A stretch of DNA of 64,000 nt from Rhodoferax sp. (lineage in GTDB: Bacteria > Pseudomonadota > Gammaproteobacteria > Burkholderiales > Burkholderiaceae_C). A model generated the notes under the pieces. That model saw nothing but the letters and a program-made list of their open reading frames with translations. It was not told the DNA's origin and ran no database searches. The stretch lies in the NCBI RefSeq assembly GCF_028688795.1, contig NZ_JAQTXM010000001.1, positions 1 to 64,000 of the forward strand, read 5' to 3'. Below are positions 15,831 through 23,953 of the stretch, in pieces (position 1 is the stretch's first letter; each line of letters begins with the position of its first letter). The position numbers and the translations under genes are program-made.

Positions 15831-16967
15831 ATGAGCAAAACCATAAAAATAATCGACCTCTTCGCTGGTGCAGGGGGATTTTCACTTGGTGCCGCGAGGG
15901 CTGGAATGCGCGTAGTTTCATCAGTGGAAATCGACCCGTTTGCCAACGAAACGCACTATCGAAATTTCCCAAATACCAACCATTTAGGCCACGATATCGC
16001 ATCTCTTGGCGGCGCTAATTTGATGCAAGAAAGCGGGCTTCAGCTAGGTGAGCTTGACGGTCTTATCGGTGGTCCGCCATGCCAAGGCTTTAGCACGATT
16101 GGTCGCCGCGATCCTGATGATGCGCGAAATTCACTTTTCAGTCACTTTATGAGACTAGTTGGCGAGACTCAACCTCGATTTTTTGTAGCAGAGAACGTCC
16201 CAGGCATTCTGCAAGAGAGAAATAAAGAAGTGCTTGCTGCCGCACTAGCCTTACTTCCCGCCAACTATGTACTTCTCAAACCCACCAAAGTAAGTGCGGC
16301 AACTTTGGGTGCACCAACAACGAGAACACGGGTTTTTTTTGTTGGTTTTGATCCGTTGCGATGTGGCGACTTGACCGCGGATATCTTTGAGCCCCTACCA
16401 AACCAAAAATTGACAACGGTTAAAGATGCCTTGGCAGGTCTGCCAGAAAAAATTAATCCAAATTGGCAATCGGATGAAGATAGCTGGCGTCCTGTTGAGG
16501 AGTTAGCGCCTTCATTTTTTAACACCAGAGCGCAGTCGCTTATTCCAGAAGGTGTTGGTGATCAATTTGCAATTGATGCCTTTAATGAACATAAATATAC
16601 GTCAGGGTGTTTTGGCACAGTTCATGGCCCACTAATTGCTGAACGCTATAGAAACTTAAAACCGAAAGAGCAAGATCAAATATCAAAGTCAACCAGGTTA
16701 GATTTCAATGGGTTTTGCCCGACATTGCGCGCTGGAACAGGCCGCGATAAGGGTAGCTATCAGGCCGTCAGGCCAATTCATCCTTTGGAGGCCCGCGTAA
16801 TCACACCGCGGGAAGCGGCGAGATTACAGGGGTTTCCTGATTGGTTTCTGCTGCATCCAACGAAATGGCATAGTTTTCGTCAATTGGGAAATAGCGTATC
16901 ACCAATAGTCGCTGAACGAATTTTGACCGCCATTGCAGCGAAGCTTGGCGGCCAAGCTAACCGCTAA
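15831..16967 (+). CDS. DNA (cytosine-5)-methyltransferase
   Basis: 378 residues with the ordered C5-methyltransferase motifs. Motif I is DLFAGAGGFSLG (9-20), motif IV GGPPCQGFS with catalytic Cys84, motif VI ENV at 121-123, motif VIII TTRTRVFF. Motifs IX/X are near RLQGFPDWF and QLGNSVSP. The target-recognition region lies at about 190-300; its specificity cannot be read. It methylates a short DNA motif whose deamination would be repaired by the neighbouring Vsr. No classical restriction endonuclease is seen next to it. Confidence 0.95.
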   Translation: MSKTIKIIDLFAGAGGFSLGAARAGMRVVSSVEIDPFANETHYRNFPNTNHLGHDIASLGGANLMQESGLQLGELDGLIGGPPCQGFSTIGRRDPDDARNSLFSHFMRLVGETQPRFFVAENVPGILQERNKEVLAAALALLPANYVLLKPTKVSAATLGAPTTRTRVFFVGFDPLRCGDLTADIFEPLPNQKLTTVKDALAGLPEKINPNWQSDEDSWRPVEELAPSFFNTRAQSLIPEGVGDQFAIDAFNEHKYTSGCFGTVHGPLIAERYRNLKPKEQDQISKSTRLDFNGFCPTLRAGTGRDKGSYQAVRPIHPLEARVITPREAARLQGFPDWFLLHPTKWHSFRQLGNSVSPIVAERILTAIAAKLGGQANR

Positions 16968-17000
16968 GGCCTTGGTTGTAATTTCTTCAGTTGGTTGAAA

Positions 17001-17993
17001 CTACAGAACGACGCGGGAAAACAATGGGTAAGCTCGATAGAACTGTGAATAATTAGCAAGCAGCAACTTGGCCGCGTACTCCCCGCCACTTTCACTTGGG
17101 CAATATCCCAATTTTTCAACCAACAGTTCACCTGCATTTTCTGTTCTACCAATGGGCAACGCTGTATCGAGCGTAAGTCTCTCTTTTGTTGATAACGCAG
17201 GTACGCTGATTACCAATGGTGGTGACCAATCTAAATTTTTGAAGGCCCAGTGAGCGATTCGTGACTTCTCCAAAAAAAGGGACTTATCTAAATCATTCTT
17301 TGCGTCCAGTATGACGCCAGTAACGGTCAACATTGGATGCCCACCATCTTGATAAACGAACGCTGAAAGTGGCTGAAAGTAATCACCAGATACTCTTGCC
17401 GACAACCCACCAAGAGCACTATGGATAGCTTTTAAAAGTGTTGCTGGATATTTTTTAGGTAGGATGTCATCTTCATCCAAATTAAATTTACAAAGATCGC
17501 CAAGACACCTTTTTAGCTTTTCAAGCTTTTCCTCAATCGTTGCATTCCCACCTAATGTTTCGGGATTTGCATTTAAGGTTATTTTGGCAATGTCGAACTT
17601 GCCTAGCTTACTTACCAGAAGTCGAAACTCGGCCAGTTGGCCATAAAGACCGCGTGGTGTTGTGTAGTCTAACCAAACGATATTGTGTTTGTCGAAATCG
17701 TGAGAAATCAAAAACTCCCCACTCTTACATTTTCTTATCTCAATAAAATCTGCTGGACTATTGAACGCTTGCCGTTTGCAAACATTTTCATCCATTTCGA
17801 TTGAGATCATCTTACTAATGCGGAGCGCTGCGTGTAGTGCTTTAAAGTCCTCCAAGAAGGGTCCGCCAAATCCAATGTATGTGTAGTCAGATATATTTTC
17901 CACCCTACCAACCCGAACAAGGAGTTCGATGAATAGATTGCGTTCAATGGCTTTATTTTCACGAAGATGGTATGCGATTGCGCCCCCGCTCAT
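17001..17993 (-). CDS. Rossmann SAM-methyltransferase-like protein of the GHKL/R-M island
   Basis: 330 residues from the ATG at 17993, which overlaps the ATPase stop as ATGA (coupled). The frame is open for nine more codons. YTYIGFGGPFLEDFKALH resembles methyltransferase motif I, ISIEMDE motif II with an acidic ribose-binding residue, and IVWLDYTTP a motif IV-like strand. A methyltransferase-type fold is likely; catalysis is not proven. The second half has no recognised domain. It is convergent with the DNA methyltransferase and coupled to a GHKL ATPase. It may be a modification, sensing or nuclease partner of that ATPase. Confidence 0.6.
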   Translation of the reverse strand: MSGGAIAYHLRENKAIERNLFIELLVRVGRVENISDYTYIGFGGPFLEDFKALHAALRISKMISIEMDENVCKRQAFNSPADFIEIRKCKSGEFLISHDFDKHNIVWLDYTTPRGLYGQLAEFRLLVSKLGKFDIAKITLNANPETLGGNATIEEKLEKLKRCLGDLCKFNLDEDDILPKKYPATLLKAIHSALGGLSARVSGDYFQPLSAFVYQDGGHPMLTVTGVILDAKNDLDKSLFLEKSRIAHWAFKNLDWSPPLVISVPALSTKERLTLDTALPIGRTENAGELLVEKLGYCPSESGGEYAAKLLLANYSQFYRAYPLFSRVVL

Positions 17994-19381
17994 ATTGCCT
18001 TCGCTTTCCTCAAAGCCCATTCAAAGCTCGCGACACCTACATCGCCCGCCTTCGCTTTAGCATCACCCAACAAGCAATCACCAAGGAAAGAAACCTCCTC
18101 AATTGGTCGAGAAAATTGAATTCTTCGACTTCGACTTTCACTCGGTGGATCTGGAAGAATTGGTACAAATCGCTTGCCACCAATTCCTTTACGTACATCC
18201 TTCCATTTCTCGGGCGGAATAGAAAGAGCTGCTTTACGGATATCAACTGAAGCAGCTTGACTCTGAATTGCATCGCGTTCTGGAGTTTGACCTTTCCATT
18301 TATTCGTGAAGTTTGTGAAATGCTTTAGGGCCTCACGCATGATTTCTTTAATCTGACCAAAAAGTTCTGAGTTTTGATCTACCCCTCGCTTAGTCGTCGT
18401 AACAGGAAGCTTCAATGCATCATTACTTCTGAAAATAACTACTCCGGCAAGTGCAGTGAACTGACTGTGATAAGCAGGGACACCTGCTTCACCCCAACCT
18501 GTCATTCTGGTTTTATCGGCCGCGACCACCACGCGATCATTACAGATAATCGTCCATCCGGCACTTTCTTTGTTCCGCAACCCCTTTTCGCTATCGTCTT
18601 GCTCCTGATCAGTAGGAAACCTTTCATAAAGGCCCATCATTAACTTAACGCTTACCCCCCCTGACTCGACCTCATAAATATAGGGCTGTATGCCTTTGGA
18701 ATTACTGTCAAATGCGGCTGTATCAAGCAACGTTTGTATAGTTGTCGCGTGAACAATTTTTCCATTGATCTTTATTTCAAATCCCTTTTCTATGATGTAG
18801 CTGTAGTGTTTTTGCACTACTTCGTAGAAATCATCAATGAAGCCGCCTTTTTGTTCTGAAAAGGCAATAGCAACAGGCTGATGTAGCTTGTCAAGTTTGA
18901 TCGTTGTCCCAATCACTTGTTGACGGCTAGAATCATCCACAAGATCCAATTCCCATCTGTCATCATCTTCCATCCATGCACTATCTATGGTTACAGAGAA
19001 TTGACCAGTTTTATGATGACTTGCGATTATGCAATTCGTACCGAGCTTGAAAATAGCACGCTTCATTCCGATGCCATAGACACCCACCGTAGCAAGATCT
19101 GAATCACGGTCCTTTTCCATTCTCCCGAATCGGAATGCATATTTCTCAGCGGTTGCTCTTGTCATACCACCGCAGTTGTCCGCTATTTGAAATTCTGTCG
19201 AACTGAGATTTATATGGGCATGAAAACCGCTATAAGGTTGTTCATCTGTGACTTTCCCAGTGCGGATTGCTCCATCAACACTATTGTCTAGCAAGTCAAG
19301 AATTGCATCGCCAAGGTCAATATCGCGGGTAAGCATTTCAACAAAGAACCGCTTAGCTGGAAATGCTGAAGCTTTTGACAT
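17990..19381 (-). CDS. GHKL (HSP90/MORC-like) ATPase
   Basis: 463 residues with a Bergerat ATP-binding fold near the N-terminus: motif N with DLLDNSVDGA (Asn33), motif G1 IADNCGGM (68-73), motif G2 VGVYGIGMKRA (about 100-109). The central region resembles the second domain of HSP90/MutL/MORC proteins (the tail of a GHKL dimer machine). Prokaryotic MORC-like ATPases are known to associate with DNA modification systems. Here it is co-oriented and overlaps the methyltransferase-like gene by 4 bp and sits beside a cytosine methyltransferase and vsr. Probably a DNA-loading or sensing ATPase of this island. Confidence 0.82.
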   Translation of the reverse strand: MSKASAFPAKRFFVEMLTRDIDLGDAILDLLDNSVDGAIRTGKVTDEQPYSGFHAHINLSSTEFQIADNCGGMTRATAEKYAFRFGRMEKDRDSDLATVGVYGIGMKRAIFKLGTNCIIASHHKTGQFSVTIDSAWMEDDDRWELDLVDDSSRQQVIGTTIKLDKLHQPVAIAFSEQKGGFIDDFYEVVQKHYSYIIEKGFEIKINGKIVHATTIQTLLDTAAFDSNSKGIQPYIYEVESGGVSVKLMMGLYERFPTDQEQDDSEKGLRNKESAGWTIICNDRVVVAADKTRMTGWGEAGVPAYHSQFTALAGVVIFRSNDALKLPVTTTKRGVDQNSELFGQIKEIMREALKHFTNFTNKWKGQTPERDAIQSQAASVDIRKAALSIPPEKWKDVRKGIGGKRFVPILPDPPSESRSRRIQFSRPIEEVSFLGDCLLGDAKAKAGDVGVASFEWALRKAKAI

Positions 19382-19422
19382 AGATTCCTTTCAAAGATAA
19401 TTTTAAATATATTTACTGAAGT

Positions 19423-21285
19423 CTAACAACCAAACGCGTCGCCGACTTTGGAGGGGAACGCATGCACGGGATTCAGAAACTTTCCGTAATCTCCCGCACC
19501 ACTCGCCCCAATCACCAACCGCTGCGTCGCCCGCGTCGCCCCCACATAAAACAACCTCGCCTCGTCCCGCTCATCCTCCCCCGCAGCAGGCATCTGCCCC
19601 ACCCCCATCAGCGCTACCACGGGGAACTTCATTCCTTTGCTGGCGTGCATGGTCATCACCTTGATGGTGTCCTCATGCGGGTGAAAGCTGCCGGAGCCTT
19701 TGCGCATCTCATGCGGCAGTTGCCAGCGGCTCAGGGCCTGGGCGCATTCGTCCATCTCGTGGTGGTGGCGGCACAGCACGGCCATGTCGACCCAGGCGTG
19801 GCCCTCTTGGTGTGCGGAATTCAGCAGGTTGGCAATCTTGGTGGCTTCAGCGCGCAGGGTGGGCAAGCGGATGATCAGCGGCGCCTCGCCGTCGCGCCCG
19901 CAGCTGATGGGCTTGAGCAGCGGAATACCGTCGTCGTCCTTGTCATCGGCGGTCAGCAGGTCCGCCGCAATCAGGCTGGCGGTTTGCAGTATCTGGCGGG
20001 TATTGCGGTAGTTGATTTTCAGAATGGTGGTGCGGCCTTGCGCCTGGATGCCCACGCTTTTGAAGCTGAATTGTTTGCTGCGGCTGCGCTCGTAAATGCT
20101 TTGCGCATCGTCGTACAGCACCAGCAGGCTGTTGGTGCTGGGGTCCACCATTTGCGTGACCAGTTTGAGCCACTCGGGGGCAAAGTCGTGGCCTTCGTCG
20201 ATCAGCACCGCTTGGTATTGGCCGCTAGGAATTTGCTTGCGGTCCACGCCGCCGATGACGCGCTGCACCATGTCATGCATCTTCGCTTCCACCGGCATGT
20301 TGTGTGCGGGCAGGGTTTGCCCAAAGGCCACCAGTTGGTCGCGGCACCATTTATGAAAATGCTGCGCATGCACTCGGTCGGCCAGCCCTTTGGCCTGCAT
20401 CACCGAGTCCAGCTTGACGGCCAGCGGCTCGTTGTAGCAAAGGATCAGGATCGGTTTGCTGGCCTGCGTGTGGGCCTTGGCCAGGTACTCGGCGCGGTAG
20501 CCCAGGATCATGGTTTTGCCGGAACCGGCCACGCCATGAATCACGCGGTGGCCGTCGCCCAAGCTGCGCGCCAGTTGTTCTTGCTGCAGGTCCAGCACGC
20601 GCATGATGTCGGGCAACTCGGCGTCCACATCGCTGTCGTCAAACAGCGCGCCTTGCGTTTGCACGCGCACTTCGGGGAACATGATCCAGCGCACGCGGTC
20701 GAGTTGCGGCAGGCTCATGACGCCGCCAAATGAATGAGGGAACATGTGCCACAGCCGCTGCTGAAATTCCTCAACGTCAGCGGACTCTTCCATTTCGTCT
20801 TTGCAGATGACGTAATGCGGCTCGATGGCGTCGCCCAGTCCGGCGGCGTCAAACTGTTTGCGAGTGATGCGGGTCAAGACCACGCCGTGCCCCCACGGAA
20901 AGGCGAGCTTGCCTTGGTGGGCACCAGCGGGTTGCACCAGTTGCGGGTCGCGCTCCAGCGCGTTCACCACTTGAATGGCGCAGTGCCGCGCCTGCGCCAG
21001 CGGGTTCATCACCACTCTGACTTGCCCGCCGGGAATGATCTCCCACATCTGCCGGGTGACGCGCTGAATGGTTTCCAGCTTCCAGTCCTTGGTTTCCAGA
21101 ATTAGCAGGCCGCGCCTTGGGTGTAGCAGCACAAAGTCGGGGTGCGTTTGCTTGGGGCCGATGGGCACGTCGTACCAGAGGAGGTAGTCGTCGTCAAGTT
21201 TTTGTTCGAGCCGTTCGGCCAGGCGTTTTTCGCCCGACGTCATGCGCGATACGCAAGCGCCAAGCGCCGGTATCAAGGTAGCCAT
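19423..21285 (-). CDS. NERD-nuclease / UvrD-like superfamily 1 helicase
   Basis: 620 residues from the ATG at 21285; an alternative ATG lies 12 codons upstream. The N-terminus is a NERD nuclease domain with the PD-(D/E)XK-like set Asp50 (HPDFVLL), Glu64 and Lys66 (LETKDW). A superfamily 1 helicase follows: Walker A GVAGSGKT at 251-258, Walker B LIDEGHDF, and motif V/VI elements MTMHASKGMKFPVV and YVGATRATQRLV. Such proteins act in DNA repair and have been linked to defence. The composition is GC-rich like the host, unlike the adjacent ATPase. It ends 42 bp from the ATPase start on the same strand. Confidence 0.88.
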   Translation of the reverse strand: MATLIPALGACVSRMTSGEKRLAERLEQKLDDDYLLWYDVPIGPKQTHPDFVLLHPRRGLLILETKDWKLETIQRVTRQMWEIIPGGQVRVVMNPLAQARHCAIQVVNALERDPQLVQPAGAHQGKLAFPWGHGVVLTRITRKQFDAAGLGDAIEPHYVICKDEMEESADVEEFQQRLWHMFPHSFGGVMSLPQLDRVRWIMFPEVRVQTQGALFDDSDVDAELPDIMRVLDLQQEQLARSLGDGHRVIHGVAGSGKTMILGYRAEYLAKAHTQASKPILILCYNEPLAVKLDSVMQAKGLADRVHAQHFHKWCRDQLVAFGQTLPAHNMPVEAKMHDMVQRVIGGVDRKQIPSGQYQAVLIDEGHDFAPEWLKLVTQMVDPSTNSLLVLYDDAQSIYERSRSKQFSFKSVGIQAQGRTTILKINYRNTRQILQTASLIAADLLTADDKDDDGIPLLKPISCGRDGEAPLIIRLPTLRAEATKIANLLNSAHQEGHAWVDMAVLCRHHHEMDECAQALSRWQLPHEMRKGSGSFHPHEDTIKVMTMHASKGMKFPVVALMGVGQMPAAGEDERDEARLFYVGATRATQRLVIGASGAGDYGKFLNPVHAFPSKVGDAFGC

Positions 21286-21375
21286 TGTTGTTATCCCGTC
21301 CCTGAGATTGTTTTCAAGCATTATGGAGGATTCGCAATGCGCCTCTTGCTCATCTGTGGCAGGCCTTCCGGCTGG

Positions 21376-21520
21376 TTACCGCGGCGCGCCCTCAAGGCCG
21401 ATGAGCCCGCTGCAGTAAAAGCCTGATTCCGGCGTATTGACGCCATAGCTGTAGGGCGTGCCGACAAGGCCGAACAAAATCACAGAAAAGACAGAGGCTG
21501 GGCTGGGCAGCAGCCAGCCA
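21376..21520 (-). pseudogene. NlpC/P60 cell-wall peptidase remnant
   Basis: A minus-strand frame ending at the TAA at 21376-21378 reads LFGLVGTPYSYGVNTPESGF, then YCSGLIG and a stop soon after. This closely matches the active-site region of NlpC/P60 peptidases (GTPYxYGGNTPxxGFDCSG), with the Asp before the catalytic Cys changed to Tyr. The rest of the domain is absent, and the upstream side runs into dispersed repeat F. I take it as a decayed fragment. Confidence 0.55.
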
Positions 21521-21529
21521 AATACTATA

Positions 21530-21586
21530 TTATTAATAGCTAGTTGCTCTTATCTTATAAGGGCTACAGCCGTATTTCTTATAAAT
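21530..21586. repeat. Dispersed repeat copy F
   Basis: TTAATAGCTAGTTGCTCTTA with right half AAGGGCTACAGCC. It ends at the stop codon of the serine hydrolase gene (21586) and abuts the NlpC/P60 remnant on the other side. Confidence 0.7.
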
Positions 21587-22776
21587 TAGTCCAGCACAGC
21601 GGCATACACCATGTCACGAAACAGCATGCGGTAATACTCGCGCTGGTTGGGCGCTTGCAGCATCAAAATGGCAAACAGGTCCAGCGCGGGGTCGACAAAA
21701 AAGGTGGTGCCGGCCAGGCCGCCCCAAAAATAAGTGCCGACCGAGCCCGGCACCGGCGCCACACCCAGATGTTTGCGCACGGCAAAACCCAAGCCAAAAC
21801 CGTGCCCGGCAGGCAATAGCGAACGTGAGCCGGAGCTGAACACGCCAATGTCGCCCAAGTGGTCGGTGGTCATGAAGTCCACGGTGCGCGGGCCCAGCAG
21901 GCGCACACCAGAGAGCTCGCCACGGTTCAGCATGAACTGCAAAAAGCGTGCGTAGTCCATGGCAGTTGAGGTCAGCCCGCCGCCGCCCGACGCCAGCGCC
22001 GCATCGCTGCGGACATCAATCACGCGCATTTGCACACCGCCATCGGGGTCGCGCGCAAACGGCTCGGCGATGAGTTCGTGGTGCTGCTCTTGCACATGAA
22101 ACGCGGTGTCTGTCATGCCCAGCGGCTCGAAGATGCGCTCACGCAAAAAGGCTTGCAGGGTTTGGCCGGACACCACTTCAATGACGCGCCCCAGCACGTC
22201 GGTGGCGCGGCTGTATTCAAACGCGGTGCCGGGCTCAAAGATCAAGGGCAGGCTGGCGAGTTGCTGGGTGAAGTCACTCAAGCTGCGCTCGCGTGAGCCT
22301 ATGCGCAGTTGGGTGTACTGGCGCTGCACCGGGGTGCTGCCCAAAAATTCGTAGGTCATGCCAGCGGTGTGGCGCAGCAAGTCATGCAAGGTGGCGGCGT
22401 GGCGTGCCGGCTGTAACTGCACCTCGCCATCGGTCAAGGTGGCCACTTGCTGGGCGGCAAACTCGGGCAAATGGCGCGCCACCGGGTCGTTGAGCAGCAG
22501 TTTGCCTTCTTCCATGAGCATCATGACCGCCACCGAGACAATCGGTTTGGTCATGGAATAGATGCGAAAGCGCGCGTCGCGGTGCATGGTGCTGCCAGTG
22601 GCTGGGTTGAGCTGGCCAACGCTGTCATACAAGGCGAGTTGGCCGTGCCGCGCAATCACGGCCACTGCACCGGGCAGGCGCTTTTTATCGACCTCGGCTT
22701 GCAAAACGTCCATCAAACGCTGCAGGCGCTGTGGGCACAGGCCCACTTTTTCAGGGGCAACGGGTTTCAAAGGCAT
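21586..22776 (-). CDS. Serine hydrolase, class C beta-lactamase-like family
   Basis: 396 residues. The SxxK motif is Ser74-Met-Thr-Lys77 (RIYSMTKPIV), and the second catalytic motif is Tyr188-Ser189 in TAFEYSRATDVLG. Near the end GGLAGTTFFVDP takes the place of the KTG strand. No signal peptide is seen. This fits EstB-type esterases or related cytoplasmic beta-lactamase-fold hydrolases rather than a secreted antibiotic-resistance enzyme. The substrate is unknown. Confidence 0.85.
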   Translation of the reverse strand: MPLKPVAPEKVGLCPQRLQRLMDVLQAEVDKKRLPGAVAVIARHGQLALYDSVGQLNPATGSTMHRDARFRIYSMTKPIVSVAVMMLMEEGKLLLNDPVARHLPEFAAQQVATLTDGEVQLQPARHAATLHDLLRHTAGMTYEFLGSTPVQRQYTQLRIGSRERSLSDFTQQLASLPLIFEPGTAFEYSRATDVLGRVIEVVSGQTLQAFLRERIFEPLGMTDTAFHVQEQHHELIAEPFARDPDGGVQMRVIDVRSDAALASGGGGLTSTAMDYARFLQFMLNRGELSGVRLLGPRTVDFMTTDHLGDIGVFSSGSRSLLPAGHGFGLGFAVRKHLGVAPVPGSVGTYFWGGLAGTTFFVDPALDLFAILMLQAPNQREYYRMLFRDMVYAAVLD

Positions 22777-22825
22777 GGCAACTCATCCTAAAATTTTTTC
22801 ATATGCTAGCGCAGCGTGTCATCGC

Positions 22826-23707
22826 CTATGAGGTTTGGGGCGCGTCCTGGGCGTAGTCTGGCAAGCGGGCACCACAGTGAAGGCAATAGTTGGCTTCAGG
22901 CATGTGGCCTTCGGTCAGGCATTCCTGGCAGGTGCGCGTGGTGGTGATGGTGGCGGTGGGGGCGCGGCGGGCGAAGGCCATCTCGGCCGTGACAATGCCC
23001 GTGGGCACGGCCAGCGTGCCCCAGCCGAGCAACATCATGGCAGACGCAATCAGCCGCCCAAAGTCGGTTTTTGGCGTGATGTCGCCAAAGCCCACCGTGG
23101 TCATGGTGGTGATGGCCCAGTACACCGCAATGGGAATGCTGGTGAAACCATTTTCCGGGCCTTCCACCACATACATCAGCGTGCCAATCACCAGCACAAT
23201 CATCATCACAGCGGCCAAAAACACCATGATCTTGCGGCGACTGGAGCGCAGCGCTTGGCCAATGGCATGGTATTCCGAAACATAAGCGGTGAGCTTAAAG
23301 ATACGGAACACCCGCAGCAGCCGCAGCACACGCACGTCAATCAACGCGCCCACCTCAGGCACCAGCAGCGCCAGGTAGGTGGGCAGCAAGGCCAGCAGGT
23401 CAACCACACCGTAAAAGCTCAGGGCATACCGCATGGGGTGGCGCACGCAGGCCAGGCGCGCCACATATTCAAGCGTGAACACCAGGGTAAACAGCCACTC
23501 CATCACGGTGAACTCGCGGTGAAACCGCAGGCTGATGCCATGCACGCTGTCAGCCACCACCACCGCCACACTGGCCAGAATGACGGCAATCAAAGCTTGG
23601 TCAAAGCGGCGGCCGGCACGTGTGTCGGCCTCAAAAATCACGGTGTAAAAATGCAAGCGCCAGCCGGTCAGCGGCTTGCCGAGCACATCAGCTTTGGTAT
23701 TCGCCAT
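22826..23707 (-). CDS. Voltage-gated potassium channel-like protein with C-terminal zinc ribbon
   Basis: 293 residues from the ATG at 23707 (MANTKADVLGKPL), with AGGA about nine bases upstream. It has six transmembrane segments: an Arg-rich S4 helix (RVLRLLRVFRIFKL), a pore helix and the selectivity filter TMTTVGFGDITP of K+ channels. After S6 the tail carries CQECLTEGHMPEANYCLHCG, a four-cysteine zinc ribbon. Kv-like bacterial channels usually end in a coiled coil, so the ribbon is unusual. It may be a regulatory or redox/metal-sensing tail. Confidence 0.87.
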   Translation of the reverse strand: MANTKADVLGKPLTGWRLHFYTVIFEADTRAGRRFDQALIAVILASVAVVVADSVHGISLRFHREFTVMEWLFTLVFTLEYVARLACVRHPMRYALSFYGVVDLLALLPTYLALLVPEVGALIDVRVLRLLRVFRIFKLTAYVSEYHAIGQALRSSRRKIMVFLAAVMMIVLVIGTLMYVVEGPENGFTSIPIAVYWAITTMTTVGFGDITPKTDFGRLIASAMMLLGWGTLAVPTGIVTAEMAFARRAPTATITTTRTCQECLTEGHMPEANYCLHCGARLPDYAQDAPQTS

Positions 23708-23866
23708 CAATCCATTTCCTAAAGTTGACTTGCCATCATGGGGTTGCAAGATTGCGCACAATCATGGCACGCTTACTGCTAGCATTTTCGAGGCAAGCGA
23801 ATTGAATGAAGTTATAAACAAATTGCATAAAGCTCAAGCGTAAACCCGTATGAAGTGCACATTGGT

Positions 23867-23881
23867 GCACTGTTACAGTGC
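23867..23881. promoter_or_regulatory. Dyad upstream of aapJ, NtrC-like
   Basis: GCACTGTTACAGTGC is a perfect dyad and fits GCAC-N7-GTGC, the half-site spacing of known NtrC sites. An overlapping direct repeat of GTGCAC (23855 and 23865) precedes it. No convincing sigma-54 -24/-12 element follows, so the regulator is uncertain. Confidence 0.4.
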
Positions 23882-23953
23882 CATTCTTGATGAATTTGCA
23901 GTTTGTTTCATCAACATTTGAATGTTTTATTTTTTCAACTGGAGTCAAAACCC

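Noticed and set aside
19462-20733. 423-residue open frame opposite the NERD helicase
   Set aside because: Composition (His, Gln, Val, Arg-rich) is that of an antisense frame in GC-rich DNA; the helicase on the other strand is certain.
22835-23722. 295-residue open frame opposite the ion channel gene
   Set aside because: Antisense shadow, His/Gln/Gly-rich, no motif.
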